From Oscillospiraceae bacterium (GTDB lineage: Bacteria; Bacillota; Clostridia; Oscillospirales; Oscillospiraceae), in NCBI GenBank assembly GCA_015068235.1, contig SVKY01000003.1, positions 1 to 64,000 on the forward strand: a stretch of 64,000 nucleotides of DNA, given 5' to 3'. Below are positions 20,183 to 28,115 of the stretch, piece by piece; positions within the stretch are counted from its first letter, which is position 1, and the number at the start of each line of letters is the position of its first letter. The notes below the pieces were generated by a model. The model had not been told where the DNA came from. It did no database searches and saw only the letters and a program-made list of their open reading frames with translations. Both the position numbers and the translations under genes were made by a program.

Positions 20183-21375
20183 TATGCTTGCTCGTTAAAA
20201 ATGTCGTCATTCATAAGGACATCAGCAAGAATGTCAGCCGCTTCGTCCATCAGGTCTCTACTCAACGTTGCGATGCAGCTCACACGCAGCAAGCCCTCAC
20301 CCTCAAAGCAGGCAGGCGGCAAGACGGGATTCACATAAACACCTGCTTCATATGCCATATGCGCACGAATGAGCGTATTGACCGTTTCGTAGGTATAGAT
20401 CGGAATGATCGGCGTGCTGGACTTCATGATCTTGATGCCTCTTCTGCGGAAGCAATCTCTTGCATAATGGCTGATATTCGACAAATCCTGCACGATCTCA
20501 GGATGCTTGCGCAAATATCTCAAAGCTGCCAAAGCGACAGCGCAATTAGACGGTGGGATCGAAGCCGAGAAGGTAAACGGGCGGGATTCGTGCTTGATAT
20601 ACTCGATCACCTCGGCGCTTGCTGCAACATAGCCGCCCAACGAGGCAAGTGACTTTGAGAACGTGCCCATAATGATATCGACCTGATCTTCCAAACCGAA
20701 ATGGCTCGCCGTGCCTCTGCCGCCGATGCCGATCACGCCCAAGGCGTGCGCATCATCGACCATAACCCGTGCATCATATTTTTTCGCAAGTGCGCAAATC
20801 TCGGGAAGCTTTGCAATATCGCCGCCCATGGAGAACACACCGTCGGTAACGATCAGCCGAGGTGCCTCCTCAGGCACCTTTTGAAGCTGGCGCTCCAGGT
20901 CAGCCATATCCGCATGCTGATAGCGCAGCATCGTGCCATAGCTGAGCCTGCAGGCATCATAGATCGATGCGTGATTCTCCTTATCGCAGATCACATAGTC
21001 CCCCTGCCCAACGATCGCACTGATGATCGCAAGATTCGATTGAAACCCCGTAGAAAAGGTCAATGCACCGTCTTTATGCAAGAAATCCGCAAGCTCTTCT
21101 TCGAGCTCAATGTGCATTTCCAGTGTGCCATTCAAAAAGCGAGAGCCACTGCAGCCGGTACCGTACTGTTCGATCGCACGAATTCCGGCTTCAACGATCT
21201 CAGGATTATCCGTCAAGCCCAAATAGTTGTTTGAGCCGAGCATGATACGGCGCTTGCCCTCCATGATGACCTCAGTACTCTGACGGGTGCCCAACGCATG
21301 GAAATAGGGGTAAACTCCAAGCTGCCGCATTTTGGTAGCCTTTGTGGTCTGTCTGCATTTTTCAAAAAGATCCAT
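20182..21375 (-). CDS. Alpha-oxoamine synthase, serine palmitoyltransferase/KBL-like, PLP-dependent
   Basis: Fold-type I PLP enzyme of the family that condenses an acyl thioester with an amino acid and releases CO2 (serine palmitoyltransferase, 2-amino-3-ketobutyrate ligase, BioF, aminolevulinate synthase). I chose ATG 21373-21375 because AAAGGAG lies 8 nt upstream; the frame stays open to 21420 without a better start. The N-terminus (FEKCRQTTKATKMRQLGVYP) and MLGSNNYLGL resemble bacterial serine palmitoyltransferase-like proteins more than BioF. Also visible are the conserved DDAHALG and the PLP-binding Lys in GTFSKSLASLGG. About 397 residues, normal for the family. No threonine dehydrogenase or biotin genes lie nearby, which weakens the KBL and BioF readings. 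Being inside the NRPS operon, it might supply or release an acyl chain; that is inference. Confidence 0.85.
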   Translation of the reverse strand: MDLFEKCRQTTKATKMRQLGVYPYFHALGTRQSTEVIMEGKRRIMLGSNNYLGLTDNPEIVEAGIRAIEQYGTGCSGSRFLNGTLEMHIELEEELADFLHKDGALTFSTGFQSNLAIISAIVGQGDYVICDKENHASIYDACRLSYGTMLRYQHADMADLERQLQKVPEEAPRLIVTDGVFSMGGDIAKLPEICALAKKYDARVMVDDAHALGVIGIGGRGTASHFGLEDQVDIIMGTFSKSLASLGGYVAASAEVIEYIKHESRPFTFSASIPPSNCAVALAALRYLRKHPEIVQDLSNISHYARDCFRRRGIKIMKSSTPIIPIYTYETVNTLIRAHMAYEAGVYVNPVLPPACFEGEGLLRVSCIATLSRDLMDEAADILADVLMNDDIFNEQA

Positions 21376-21388
21376 AAATGTTTCTCCT

Positions 21389-21925
21389 TTACTTTTGTGA
21401 TCTCCGCGTTTCCTCAGCACCGAAGCGCAACAACAAGGAAAGCAGAATCAGCTCCGCTCCATGCCGTGAAACTTGGAACATTTCCGTTTCGATTTCCGGA
21501 AGATCGGTATTTCCAAAAGCGATCAGACGTGTCACACAGCAGATCGCCATCGCCACCGCAAAAATAATCAGCGCCTTAATACCGACCCAAAGGAGTTCCT
21601 TCGCGCCTTCAAAGGTAAAGGGCGAACCTGCCTTCAATTCATGCTTAAAATAGCGACTCAGGAACAACAGCACAAGAATCTCCGCAACCGCGGCAACTAT
21701 GCTGCCAATGAGAATCACTCTCAGTTCTGTCAAGCTGAGTCTTGCGTTATAACCGAGGTATTCCTCAAGCATAAAACGAGCAATCGGACGGCTTGATTCG
21801 GAAAAGACGGTTTCTAATAAGCCAAGCCCGGATGCAAGTGCCGCAATGCCGTAAAATACGATCATCACGATGCAGACAACCTTCAACGCCATGGCAATCG
21901 CCTGAATGATTTTCGCTCCCGTCAT
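21389..21925 (-). CDS. Small integral membrane protein, possibly DUF2975-like
   Basis: A 178-residue membrane protein of unknown function. I see about four hydrophobic segments, near residues 9-33, 68-90, 112-132 and 157-167. The short motif FKHELKAGSPFTFEG between segments 2 and 3 recalls the loop of DUF2975-type proteins; that assignment is tentative. Its start lies 2 nt after the biotin carrier stop, and its stop lies 13 nt before the oxoamine synthase start, so it is co-transcribed. It is not an OadB-type sodium pump: it is far too short and lacks that protein's many helices. A role in transport or in anchoring the carboxyltransferase is possible but has no support in the sequence. Confidence 0.75.
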   Translation of the reverse strand: MTGAKIIQAIAMALKVVCIVMIVFYGIAALASGLGLLETVFSESSRPIARFMLEEYLGYNARLSLTELRVILIGSIVAAVAEILVLLFLSRYFKHELKAGSPFTFEGAKELLWVGIKALIIFAVAMAICCVTRLIAFGNTDLPEIETEMFQVSRHGAELILLSLLLRFGAEETRRSQK

Positions 21926-21927
21926 TT

Positions 21928-22305
21928 TCAGCCAACAACCTCTAAAGCACGGAAGGATACCAGCTTCTGATCCTTGCTGACATAAGCGCCGGCACTGACA
22001 TGAATGTCATCGATCCTGCAATCCTCGGGAGCTACGATGGCATTTTCCATTTTCATAGACTCGATGACCAAGATGGTCTGACCCTTTTTGACCTCCTCAC
22101 CCTTGGAGGCTTTCACGGCAATGACCGTGCCGGGCAGAGCAGCCTTGATATTCGATGCGGTATTCTCTTCTTCAAAGTCAAAGTCGGGAATGTCAAGATC
22201 GATCAAATCGTCGTTCTTCAGAGCAGTTTTCTCCAAAAATCTGACCGTAGTATCGTCCAACTCGACCGTATATTTCACACCGTTCAAAGTAACGTCATAT
22301 TTCAT
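21928..22305 (-). CDS. Biotin carboxyl carrier protein (1.3S/gamma subunit type)
   Basis: Carries the carboxyl group on a biotinylated lysine between the two carboxyltransferase subunits encoded just upstream. 125 residues: a variable, acidic N-terminal half (about 1-55), then a biotinyl domain with the attachment motif ESMKMEN, where the second Lys-flanked Met motif marks the modified lysine (near residue 87). GAGGAG lies before the ATG. Size and layout match separate 1.3S subunits of transcarboxylase and the gamma subunits of methylmalonyl-CoA or glutaconyl-CoA decarboxylases. The 5S gene ends 13 nt upstream. No biotin carboxylase gene is visible, which argues for carboxyl transfer rather than ATP-dependent carboxylation. 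Confidence 0.93.
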   Translation of the reverse strand: MKYDVTLNGVKYTVELDDTTVRFLEKTALKNDDLIDLDIPDFDFEEENTASNIKAALPGTVIAVKASKGEEVKKGQTILVIESMKMENAIVAPEDCRIDDIHVSAGAYVSKDQKLVSFRALEVVG

Positions 22306-22318
22306 AGCTTTCTCCTCA

Positions 22319-23815
22319 TTATCTCTTGAAAACTCTTTGGATCTGAATCTCCTGTACGTCCGATTTTGTAAACGCAGCCAAAATGACCTTCATCGCCACC
22401 AACGCCTCATCACCTATCTCGTTTAAGGAAATCGGCGTTCCGATCGGCTCTTTTTCGTTATGCTCAGCGCAGGTATAGCGGAATCCATCCTCGGGGTATT
22501 CCTCCTGCGGAGCGAAGAACTTTTCAGCCAGCTGTGGGAACAGCACATAAGTCAGCATATCCTCTGTGCTGCAGCCTTGGGCAAGACGTTTTTCCTTCTC
22601 GTTCAGATAATCGTTGTTAGGCTTCTTTGCAGAAGCGTTGTTCTCCATAACCAAACGATGCACCTCAGGATCGATCTCAGACGGTGCTCTGCCGTAATCA
22701 CCACAGACATAAGCCTTGATCTCGTTGATCACGGTTTTGTAACGTTCCCCTGCAAGCACATTGGCAACTGCCTGCGTGCCGACCATTTGGCTGATGGGCG
22801 TGACCAGCGGCGGATAGCCAAGATCCTTACGAACTTGCGGAACCTCCTGCACGACCTCGCTCAGCTTGTCCATGATTCCCAAGGAATTCATCTGCGAAAG
22901 CAGATTGGAATACATACCACCCGGGATCTGGCTGATCAAGCTTTCGGTATTGGTCTGCATCGAACGGTAAGTAATGATATTTTCGCTGAACAATCTGTCA
23001 AAGACTGTCTTAAAATGCGTATTGATCTGACTGACACAAGCAATGTCCAAGCCTGTTTCGATGCCGTTCTCCTCTGCAATCAGCGCCATCGTCTCCGTCG
23101 GCGCCTGCGAGGTGCCGCCCGAGAAGCAGGAAACCGCCGTATCGATCACGTCTACACCTGCTTCTATTGCTTTCAAGCAGGTCATGGGGGCAAGTCCCGA
23201 TGAACTGTGCGTATGTAAAATCACAGGAACCTTGAGGGCAGCCTTGAGCTTAGATACCAACTCATATGCCTTACCGGGCATCAAGCAGCCGGACATATCC
23301 TTAATGCAGATTGACATTGCGCCAAGCTTTTCCATCTCAACGGCAAGCTCCACAAATTTCTCCACACTGTGCACAGGGCTGACCGTATAACAAAGCGCAC
23401 AAGAAGGATGCCCACCAAAATCCAAGGTTGCCTGAACTGCATCCTTGATATTGTCTAAATCGTTCAGTGCATCAAAAATGCGGATGATATCAATGCCGTT
23501 TTTGATCGAAGCTTCGATAAAATCTCGCACGATCTGCGTAGGATAATGCGTATATCCCAACAAATTCTGACCACGCAACAGCATCTGAAGCTTGGTATTC
23601 GGCATTCTTTTACGCATCAGGCGCAAACGCTCCCACGGGTCTTCCTTCAGATAGCGAATGCAAGAATCGAAAGTTGCTCCGCCCCAGCATTCGACGGAAT
23701 AGTAGCCCGCCTGATCAATTTTCTCTAAAATCTCTTCAAAATCACTGCTCGACATTCTGGTCGCAGCCAGCGATTGGTTAGCATCTCTTAAAACAGTTTC
23801 CGTAAAGCCTAACAT
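22319..23815 (-). CDS. Pyruvate/oxaloacetate carboxyltransferase subunit (5S transcarboxylase / OadA type, no biotin domain)
   Basis: TIM-barrel carboxyltransferase that moves CO2 between biotin and pyruvate (pyruvate + carboxybiotin to oxaloacetate, or the reverse). 498 residues. Family hallmarks: TVLRDANQS near the N-terminus (metal-binding Asp), GGATFD, the probable carbamylated Lys in CIKDMSG near residue 184, and the metal-ligand pair in HTHSSSG near 207. Unlike many OadA and PycB proteins it ends after the conserved domain; the biotinyl domain is the separate next gene. AAAGGAG precedes the ATG. With the 12S gene 18 nt upstream and the carrier 13 nt downstream, the set equals the three subunits of propionibacterial transcarboxylase. 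A 5S role or an oxaloacetate decarboxylase alpha role cannot be told apart from sequence alone. Confidence 0.92.
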   Translation of the reverse strand: MLGFTETVLRDANQSLAATRMSSSDFEEILEKIDQAGYYSVECWGGATFDSCIRYLKEDPWERLRLMRKRMPNTKLQMLLRGQNLLGYTHYPTQIVRDFIEASIKNGIDIIRIFDALNDLDNIKDAVQATLDFGGHPSCALCYTVSPVHSVEKFVELAVEMEKLGAMSICIKDMSGCLMPGKAYELVSKLKAALKVPVILHTHSSSGLAPMTCLKAIEAGVDVIDTAVSCFSGGTSQAPTETMALIAEENGIETGLDIACVSQINTHFKTVFDRLFSENIITYRSMQTNTESLISQIPGGMYSNLLSQMNSLGIMDKLSEVVQEVPQVRKDLGYPPLVTPISQMVGTQAVANVLAGERYKTVINEIKAYVCGDYGRAPSEIDPEVHRLVMENNASAKKPNNDYLNEKEKRLAQGCSTEDMLTYVLFPQLAEKFFAPQEEYPEDGFRYTCAEHNEKEPIGTPISLNEIGDEALVAMKVILAAFTKSDVQEIQIQRVFKR

Positions 23816-23833
23816 GAATCCATCTCCTTTTCA

Positions 23834-25324
23834 TCAAAGCGGAATATTGCCATGTCGCTTTGCGACCGTCGTTCTGTCTTTATTCTCAAAAGCCTTGATA
23901 TCCTCGAACACTCTCTTGCGGATCGCATCGGGTGAAATGACTTCATCCACATAGCCCTCAATCTGCGCGATCGTTGTGTTCATGTATTTACGGCTGTATT
24001 CCTCGGCAAGCTCCTTCTTTAATGCCGCCTCGTCCTCAGCCTTTGCAAGCTCCTTGTGATAAATGATCGAAACCGCACCCTCTGCGCCCATAACTGCCAG
24101 CGCAGCCTTCGGACAAGCATAAACATAGTCCGCACCGAGATGCTTGCTGCCCATTGCGATATAAGCACCGCCGTAAGCCTTGCGAATAATCACGGTGATT
24201 TTTGTCGTTGTCGATTCGGAATATGCAAACAACAGCTTTGCGCCGTGACGAATGATGCCACTATGCTCCTGATCGAGGCCCGGTAGATAGCCCGGGGTAT
24301 CCACAAGCGTAACGATCGGAATGCTGTAGGCATCACAGAAGCGGACAAATCTTGCTGCCTTATCACTGGAATCTCTGTCAATGCAGCCGGAATTGCTCAT
24401 CGGGTTGTTCGCAATGATGCCAACCGTCACAGAGCTGAGCTTTGCAAAGCCCGTGATCATGCTCGACGCAAAATTTCTATGTATCTCAACAAAGCTGTCC
24501 TCGTCAACGATTCCGTAAATCAGCTGATGCATGGAATACGGCGTTTTGTCATCTTCGGGAATCAAAGAATCGATCGAACATCCGTTAGGACGATAATCAA
24601 GCTCACGATATTGGGCATTGTCCAAATAAGAGCTGGGCAAAATGCCGATCAGCTTACGTACCTCGGCGTAACACTTCTTTTCGCTCGTGAAAGCAAAATG
24701 TGCAACGCCGGATGTTTCCGAATGCACCTTCGCACCGCCAAGCTCCTGCAAAGTGCACTTCTCGCCCGTGACGTTCTCAATAACCTTGTTACCGGTAATA
24801 TACAACTGACCGATTTTCTCGACCATGAATACAAAATCCGTCAAAGCAGGAGAATAAGCTGCCGCACCTGCACACGGTCCGACAACGATCGAGATCTGTG
24901 GAATGACACCAGAAGCCAGCGTATTTTGATGCATCATCTCGCCACAACCTGCAAGTGCATTGATGCCCTCACCAATTCTCGCTCCGCCGGAATCGTACAA
25001 ACCGATCACCGGACATCTTGCCTTAATTGCAAGCTCAATCGTTTTTGCGATCTTACGACCGTGGTTCAAACCAATGGAGCCGCCTGCAACCGTAAAATCC
25101 TGTGCAAAGATGAACACGGTCTTGCCGCCAATCGTACCTCTGCCTGTGATCACACCGTCATAAGGCGTAGATTTCTTATCCGAGCTCGGATCATAACCAT
25201 ATCCGTCAATGCCCGCACCGATTTCAGTAAAAGAATCTCTGTCGAGCAAAAGTAAGATACGTTCAATTGCGTGATATTTCATTTTTTCATGCTGTTTTTC
25301 GACATTATACTTTTGTCTATCCAT
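23834..25324 (-). CDS. Acyl-CoA carboxyltransferase, 12S / MmdA type
   Basis: Crotonase-fold carboxyltransferase that moves CO2 between biotin and an acyl-CoA, usually methylmalonyl/propionyl-CoA, or malonyl/acetyl-CoA. 496 residues, full length for MmdA/PccB proteins. The two halves are evident: GLYDSGGARIGEG (acyl-CoA oxyanion region) and VGPCAGAAAYSP in the N-half; VDTPGYLPGLDQEHSG and KAYGGAYIAMGSK in the C-half. First gene of the operon, with GAGAGGG before ATG 25322-25324 and a consensus promoter at 25447-25475. Substrate choice is not readable by eye. Methylmalonyl-CoA is the commonest substrate in this subfamily, and malonyl-CoA formation is the alternative. Confidence 0.93.
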   Translation of the reverse strand: MDRQKYNVEKQHEKMKYHAIERILLLLDRDSFTEIGAGIDGYGYDPSSDKKSTPYDGVITGRGTIGGKTVFIFAQDFTVAGGSIGLNHGRKIAKTIELAIKARCPVIGLYDSGGARIGEGINALAGCGEMMHQNTLASGVIPQISIVVGPCAGAAAYSPALTDFVFMVEKIGQLYITGNKVIENVTGEKCTLQELGGAKVHSETSGVAHFAFTSEKKCYAEVRKLIGILPSSYLDNAQYRELDYRPNGCSIDSLIPEDDKTPYSMHQLIYGIVDEDSFVEIHRNFASSMITGFAKLSSVTVGIIANNPMSNSGCIDRDSSDKAARFVRFCDAYSIPIVTLVDTPGYLPGLDQEHSGIIRHGAKLLFAYSESTTTKITVIIRKAYGGAYIAMGSKHLGADYVYACPKAALAVMGAEGAVSIIYHKELAKAEDEAALKKELAEEYSRKYMNTTIAQIEGYVDEVISPDAIRKRVFEDIKAFENKDRTTVAKRHGNIPL

Positions 25325-25625
25325 GCCTTTATTCCCTCTCTTTTTATCGGTATTTTTTTACACATTTGAGCTGCAAGAATCGAGTAAATTTCCCCCGATT
25401 CCCAAAAATGCAACTCTCTACCACTATACTATTTTAATAATAAGTAATTATACTTTATAATGCGTCAATTGTCAACAAAATCAACGAAAAAACTTGAAAT
25501 TAATTTGAAAAATTTGTGCATTAACGAACGGCGCATTGAATGTAAATATATTCTAATTTGAATTAATATTTATTCACCCCCAGTAGGAATTCTCTAATGC
25601 TAATACGAATCGCCGATTAAACCAT
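25325..25625. other. AT-rich intergenic region upstream of the NRPS operon
   Basis: 301 bases with no gene. It contains the operon promoter (25447-25475), an untranslated leader of about 115 nt with a weak GAATCG/CGATTC hairpin (about 25376-25402), an AT-rich stretch up to 25600 and most of a palindromic repeat element (25601-25651). I recognise no riboswitch. Confidence 0.7.
25447..25475 (-). promoter_or_regulatory. Consensus sigma-A promoter of the carboxyltransferase-NRPS operon
   Basis: On the minus strand TTGACA (25470-25475), 17-nt spacer, TATAAT (25447-25452): a perfect match to both boxes and to the ideal spacing. Transcription would begin near 25440, about 115 nt before the 12S gene. 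No other promoter or terminator is evident in the short gene junctions down to 9883. Confidence 0.85.
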
Positions 25626-25651
25626 TCATTTAATTGATGATTGGTATAAAA
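25601..25651. repeat. 51-bp palindromic intergenic element, copy 1
   Basis: Imperfect inverted repeat. The left arm at 25601-25621 (TAATACGAATCGCCGATTAA) pairs with the right arm at 25630-25650. It is clearly related to 49022-49072 (mostly the same bases, one length difference in the loop). It lies beside the terminator at 25656-25690. Confidence 0.8.
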
Positions 25652-26087
25652 GCGCAAAAAAGCGAGGCAGAGAAAAATCTGCCTCGCTTTCTAAGTCGAT
25701 ATGAATCAAATAAATGCACCCAAGATAGATGCGCCAACGATCATCAAAATGATCATTGCAACAATGCCGATCACGCCGCAAACAATACCTGCGGTTGCCC
25801 TTGTTCTTTGCAACTGCACCGAAGATGATCGCCAAAATGCCGCTGACGAATGCAAACACAAAGAACGACACGATACCCAATACCAACGACGCTACCGCAA
25901 AACCATGTCCGGGCTGCTTTGCCTGCGGATAAGGATAGTTCGGCTGATAGCCATAGGGCTGTTGCTGCTGGTAGCCGTACTGCGGCTGATTGTTGTATGC
26001 ATCCTGCGGCTGATTGTAGCCATAGGGCTGCTGGTTGTTGTTCTGATAGTTGTTCTGATAGTTGTTCTGGTTGTTGTTATAGTCCAT
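25626..26087 (-). CDS. DUF4190-type membrane protein with Asn/Gln-rich N-terminus, apparently frameshifted
   Basis: Small envelope protein of unknown role. Residues 1-60 are a low-complexity Asn/Gln/Tyr/Pro tract. Residues 64-92 form the first hydrophobic helix and the conserved GAVAKNKG turn of DUF4190-like proteins. After that the open frame turns into Arg/His-rich nonsense and reads through the terminator at 25656-25690 before stopping at 25626. A shift of frame at about 25793-25797 restores TAGIVCGVIGIVAMIILMIV, a proper second helix, and a stop at 25706-25708, just before the terminator. The intended protein would be about 127 residues. Either a small indel has broken the gene or the sequence has an error; loss of two bases in an AC-rich spot would explain it. 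AAAGGAG precedes ATG 26085-26087; it is 54 nt downstream of ispH/rpsA. Confidence 0.75.
   Translation of the reverse strand: MDYNNNQNNYQNNYQNNNQQPYGYNQPQDAYNNQPQYGYQQQQPYGYQPNYPYPQAKQPGHGFAVASLVLGIVSFFVFAFVSGILAIIFGAVAKNKGNRRYCLRRDRHCCNDHFDDRWRIYLGCIYLIHIDLESEADFSLPRFFALLYQSSIK
25656..25690 (-). terminator. Rho-independent terminator after the DUF4190-type gene
   Basis: Perfect 13-bp stem (25659-25671 with 25678-25690, AAAGCGAGGCAGA) and a 6-nt loop. On the minus strand it is followed by a T-run. It starts 16 nt after the stop at 25706 that the restored reading frame would use. Confidence 0.9.
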
Positions 26088-26141
26088 GGATTCGGTCTCC
26101 TTTATTAATTTTGTAAACGAAATCGAAAACCAAATGGCTTC

Positions 26142-28115
26142 TTACTCAGCTGCTTCCTCGGAAACCTCTTCCATAACAGCCTCTTCCTCAGCTGCCGGCT
26201 CAAGCAGAGCACGGATGGACAGGGAAATACGCTTGCGCTCTGCATCGATGTCGATGATCTTTGCTTCGACCTCCTGACCCTCTGCAACAGCATCAGCGAC
26301 CTTGTCAACACGGCGGTCTGCCAGCTGAGAGATGTGGATCAAGCCGTCAACACCGGGGATGATCTCTGCAAATGCGCCGAACTCAACGATCTTAACAACC
26401 TTAACGGTTGCAGTATCGCCGACAGCGTACTTGGAGGTGAACTGTACCCACGGATTCATCTCGGGAGTCTTGTAGCCCAGAGAGATCTTCTTCTTTTCAG
26501 CATCGAACTTGATGACGAAAACTTCGACACTATCGCCAACCTTGACAACCTCTTCAGGTGTCTTGATTCTGCCCCAGGACAGCTCGGAAATATGGACCAT
26601 GCCGTCAACGCCGCCAACATCAACGAATGCGCCGTAGCTGGTCATGGACTTGACGATACCGGTGTACTTCTTGCCAACCTCGATCTCGCTCCAGAACTTC
26701 GCAGCTGCTGCCTTACGAGCCTCACGGGTAACGTCGCTGATAGAGCCGACAACTCTGCCACGATGACCACGGCTGAACTCGGTAATTCTCAGCTTTACGA
26801 TCTTGCCCTTGAGTGCGGACAGATCGCCACCCTTGGCAATGCCGGTCTGAGAAGCGGGGATGAACACACGAACACCCTTGCAATTTGCAACGATGCCGCC
26901 CTTGTTTTCGTCAACAATGAGACCATCGACAGGGGTCTTGTTCTCGCAAGCTGCTTCCAGATCGTCCCAAACCTTGATGCCCTCGAGCTTCTTACGGCTG
27001 AGCTGAACAGTGCCTTCCTGGTCGTTGACACGGACGACGAATACTTCGATCTCGTCACCGATCTTGAGGATATCCTCGGGCTTAACAGTGGGGTCTGCGC
27101 TGACTTCGTCATACGGGATGTAACCGGCATGCTTGGTGCCGAGGTCTACTTGAATCTCGGTGGATCCGATTGCGGTAACGGTGCCAAGAACCTTATCTCC
27201 TGTATTTAAAGTCTTGATGGAGTTTTCGAGCATCGCCTCAAAGCTCTCCTCAACTGCATCAATTTTCTTAATTTCGCTCATAGTCTGATTGACCTCCTTT
27301 ATTATCCACGCAGGTGTCGATGCACCTGCTGTGATGCCAAGATTAGAATATGTTTGATAGTTCTTAGGCTCAATATCTGCCGCACTATCCACAAATGCAA
27401 CATTGTCACAATGCTGCTTGCAAATATGAACGAGCTGCCTTGTATTCGAGCTGTTCACATCTCCGACAACGAGCATCGCCTCGCAGCGTGAAGCAATTTC
27501 TGCCGCTTCCTTTTGTCGATTCTCGGTCGCCTTGCATATTGTATCAAAGATTTCTCGATTTGTACACACTTTTTTTGCAATTTTCTTGCAAGAATCCCAT
27601 AATTTTTGCGTACTGGTCGTCTGGGAAACCATTGTGATTGGTAAATTTTGGTTATTAGGGCCATCGCAAAGCCATTTTTCCATCTCCTGCGCATCAGTGA
27701 AGATGAGCGGATGCTCGCACCAGCCGGCAATTGCCACAATTTCCGGATGGGTCGGAGTGCCGATAATCACAGGCTGTCTGCCCTGCTCCTCGGCTGCCGA
27801 AACGAGCTTGTGGATCCGCTTCACAGACGGACAGGTCGCATCAATGACCTCAATCTTTTTTTTCAGCAGTGCTTCGTAAACCGCTTTTGGAATACCGTGC
27901 GAGCGAATGATCACGGTGCAATCATCCGGGATCTCATCGATCGATTCCACCGTCTGAACACCAAGCTCTTCAAAACGCTTCACCAAATGGCGATTGTGTG
28001 CAATTGGTCCGAGGGTAAAGGTTCTCTTCCCTGCTGCAATCGCCTGTTCCACCAAGTCAACCGCTCTGTTCACGCCGTAGCAAAATCCGGCAGTTTTCGC
28101 TATTTCGACCTTCAT
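26142..28115 (-). CDS. ispH: 4-hydroxy-3-methylbut-2-enyl diphosphate reductase fused to ribosomal protein S1
   Basis: Bifunctional fusion of 657 residues. Residues 1-280 are IspH, the iron-sulfur enzyme of the last MEP-pathway step that makes IPP and DMAPP. Its cluster cysteines sit in AGFCYGVNRA, DATCPSVKRI and DTICKATENR; HGIP and TGASTP are also present. Residues about 300-640 hold four S1 RNA-binding domains. The third and fourth are typical (YGAFVDVGGVDGMVHISEL, FGAFAEIIPGVDGLIHISQL), and the second is more diverged. An acidic tail (EEEAVMEEVSEEAAE) ends the protein. The fusion is known in Clostridia. The start overlaps the plsC stop (ATGA), within the cmk operon, another arrangement common in this class. 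Confidence 0.97.
   Translation of the reverse strand: MKVEIAKTAGFCYGVNRAVDLVEQAIAAGKRTFTLGPIAHNRHLVKRFEELGVQTVESIDEIPDDCTVIIRSHGIPKAVYEALLKKKIEVIDATCPSVKRIHKLVSAAEEQGRQPVIIGTPTHPEIVAIAGWCEHPLIFTDAQEMEKWLCDGPNNQNLPITMVSQTTSTQKLWDSCKKIAKKVCTNREIFDTICKATENRQKEAAEIASRCEAMLVVGDVNSSNTRQLVHICKQHCDNVAFVDSAADIEPKNYQTYSNLGITAGASTPAWIIKEVNQTMSEIKKIDAVEESFEAMLENSIKTLNTGDKVLGTVTAIGSTEIQVDLGTKHAGYIPYDEVSADPTVKPEDILKIGDEIEVFVVRVNDQEGTVQLSRKKLEGIKVWDDLEAACENKTPVDGLIVDENKGGIVANCKGVRVFIPASQTGIAKGGDLSALKGKIVKLRITEFSRGHRGRVVGSISDVTREARKAAAAKFWSEIEVGKKYTGIVKSMTSYGAFVDVGGVDGMVHISELSWGRIKTPEEVVKVGDSVEVFVIKFDAEKKKISLGYKTPEMNPWVQFTSKYAVGDTATVKVVKIVEFGAFAEIIPGVDGLIHISQLADRRVDKVADAVAEGQEVEAKIIDIDAERKRISLSIRALLEPAAEEEAVMEEVSEEAAE

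Noticed and set aside
22460..23203. 247-codon plus-strand open frame opposite the 5S gene
   Set aside because: No domain similarity, no ribosome site, and wholly inside a conserved enzyme gene.
25325..25446. Possible riboswitch or FapR/BirA-type operator in the leader of the carboxyltransferase-NRPS operon
   Set aside because: Only a weak 6-bp hairpin is present. I recognise no aptamer core or known operator motif.
26334..27209. 291-codon plus-strand open frame opposite ispH/rpsA
   Set aside because: Mirror of the biased codons of the S1 domains; the minus-strand gene is certain.
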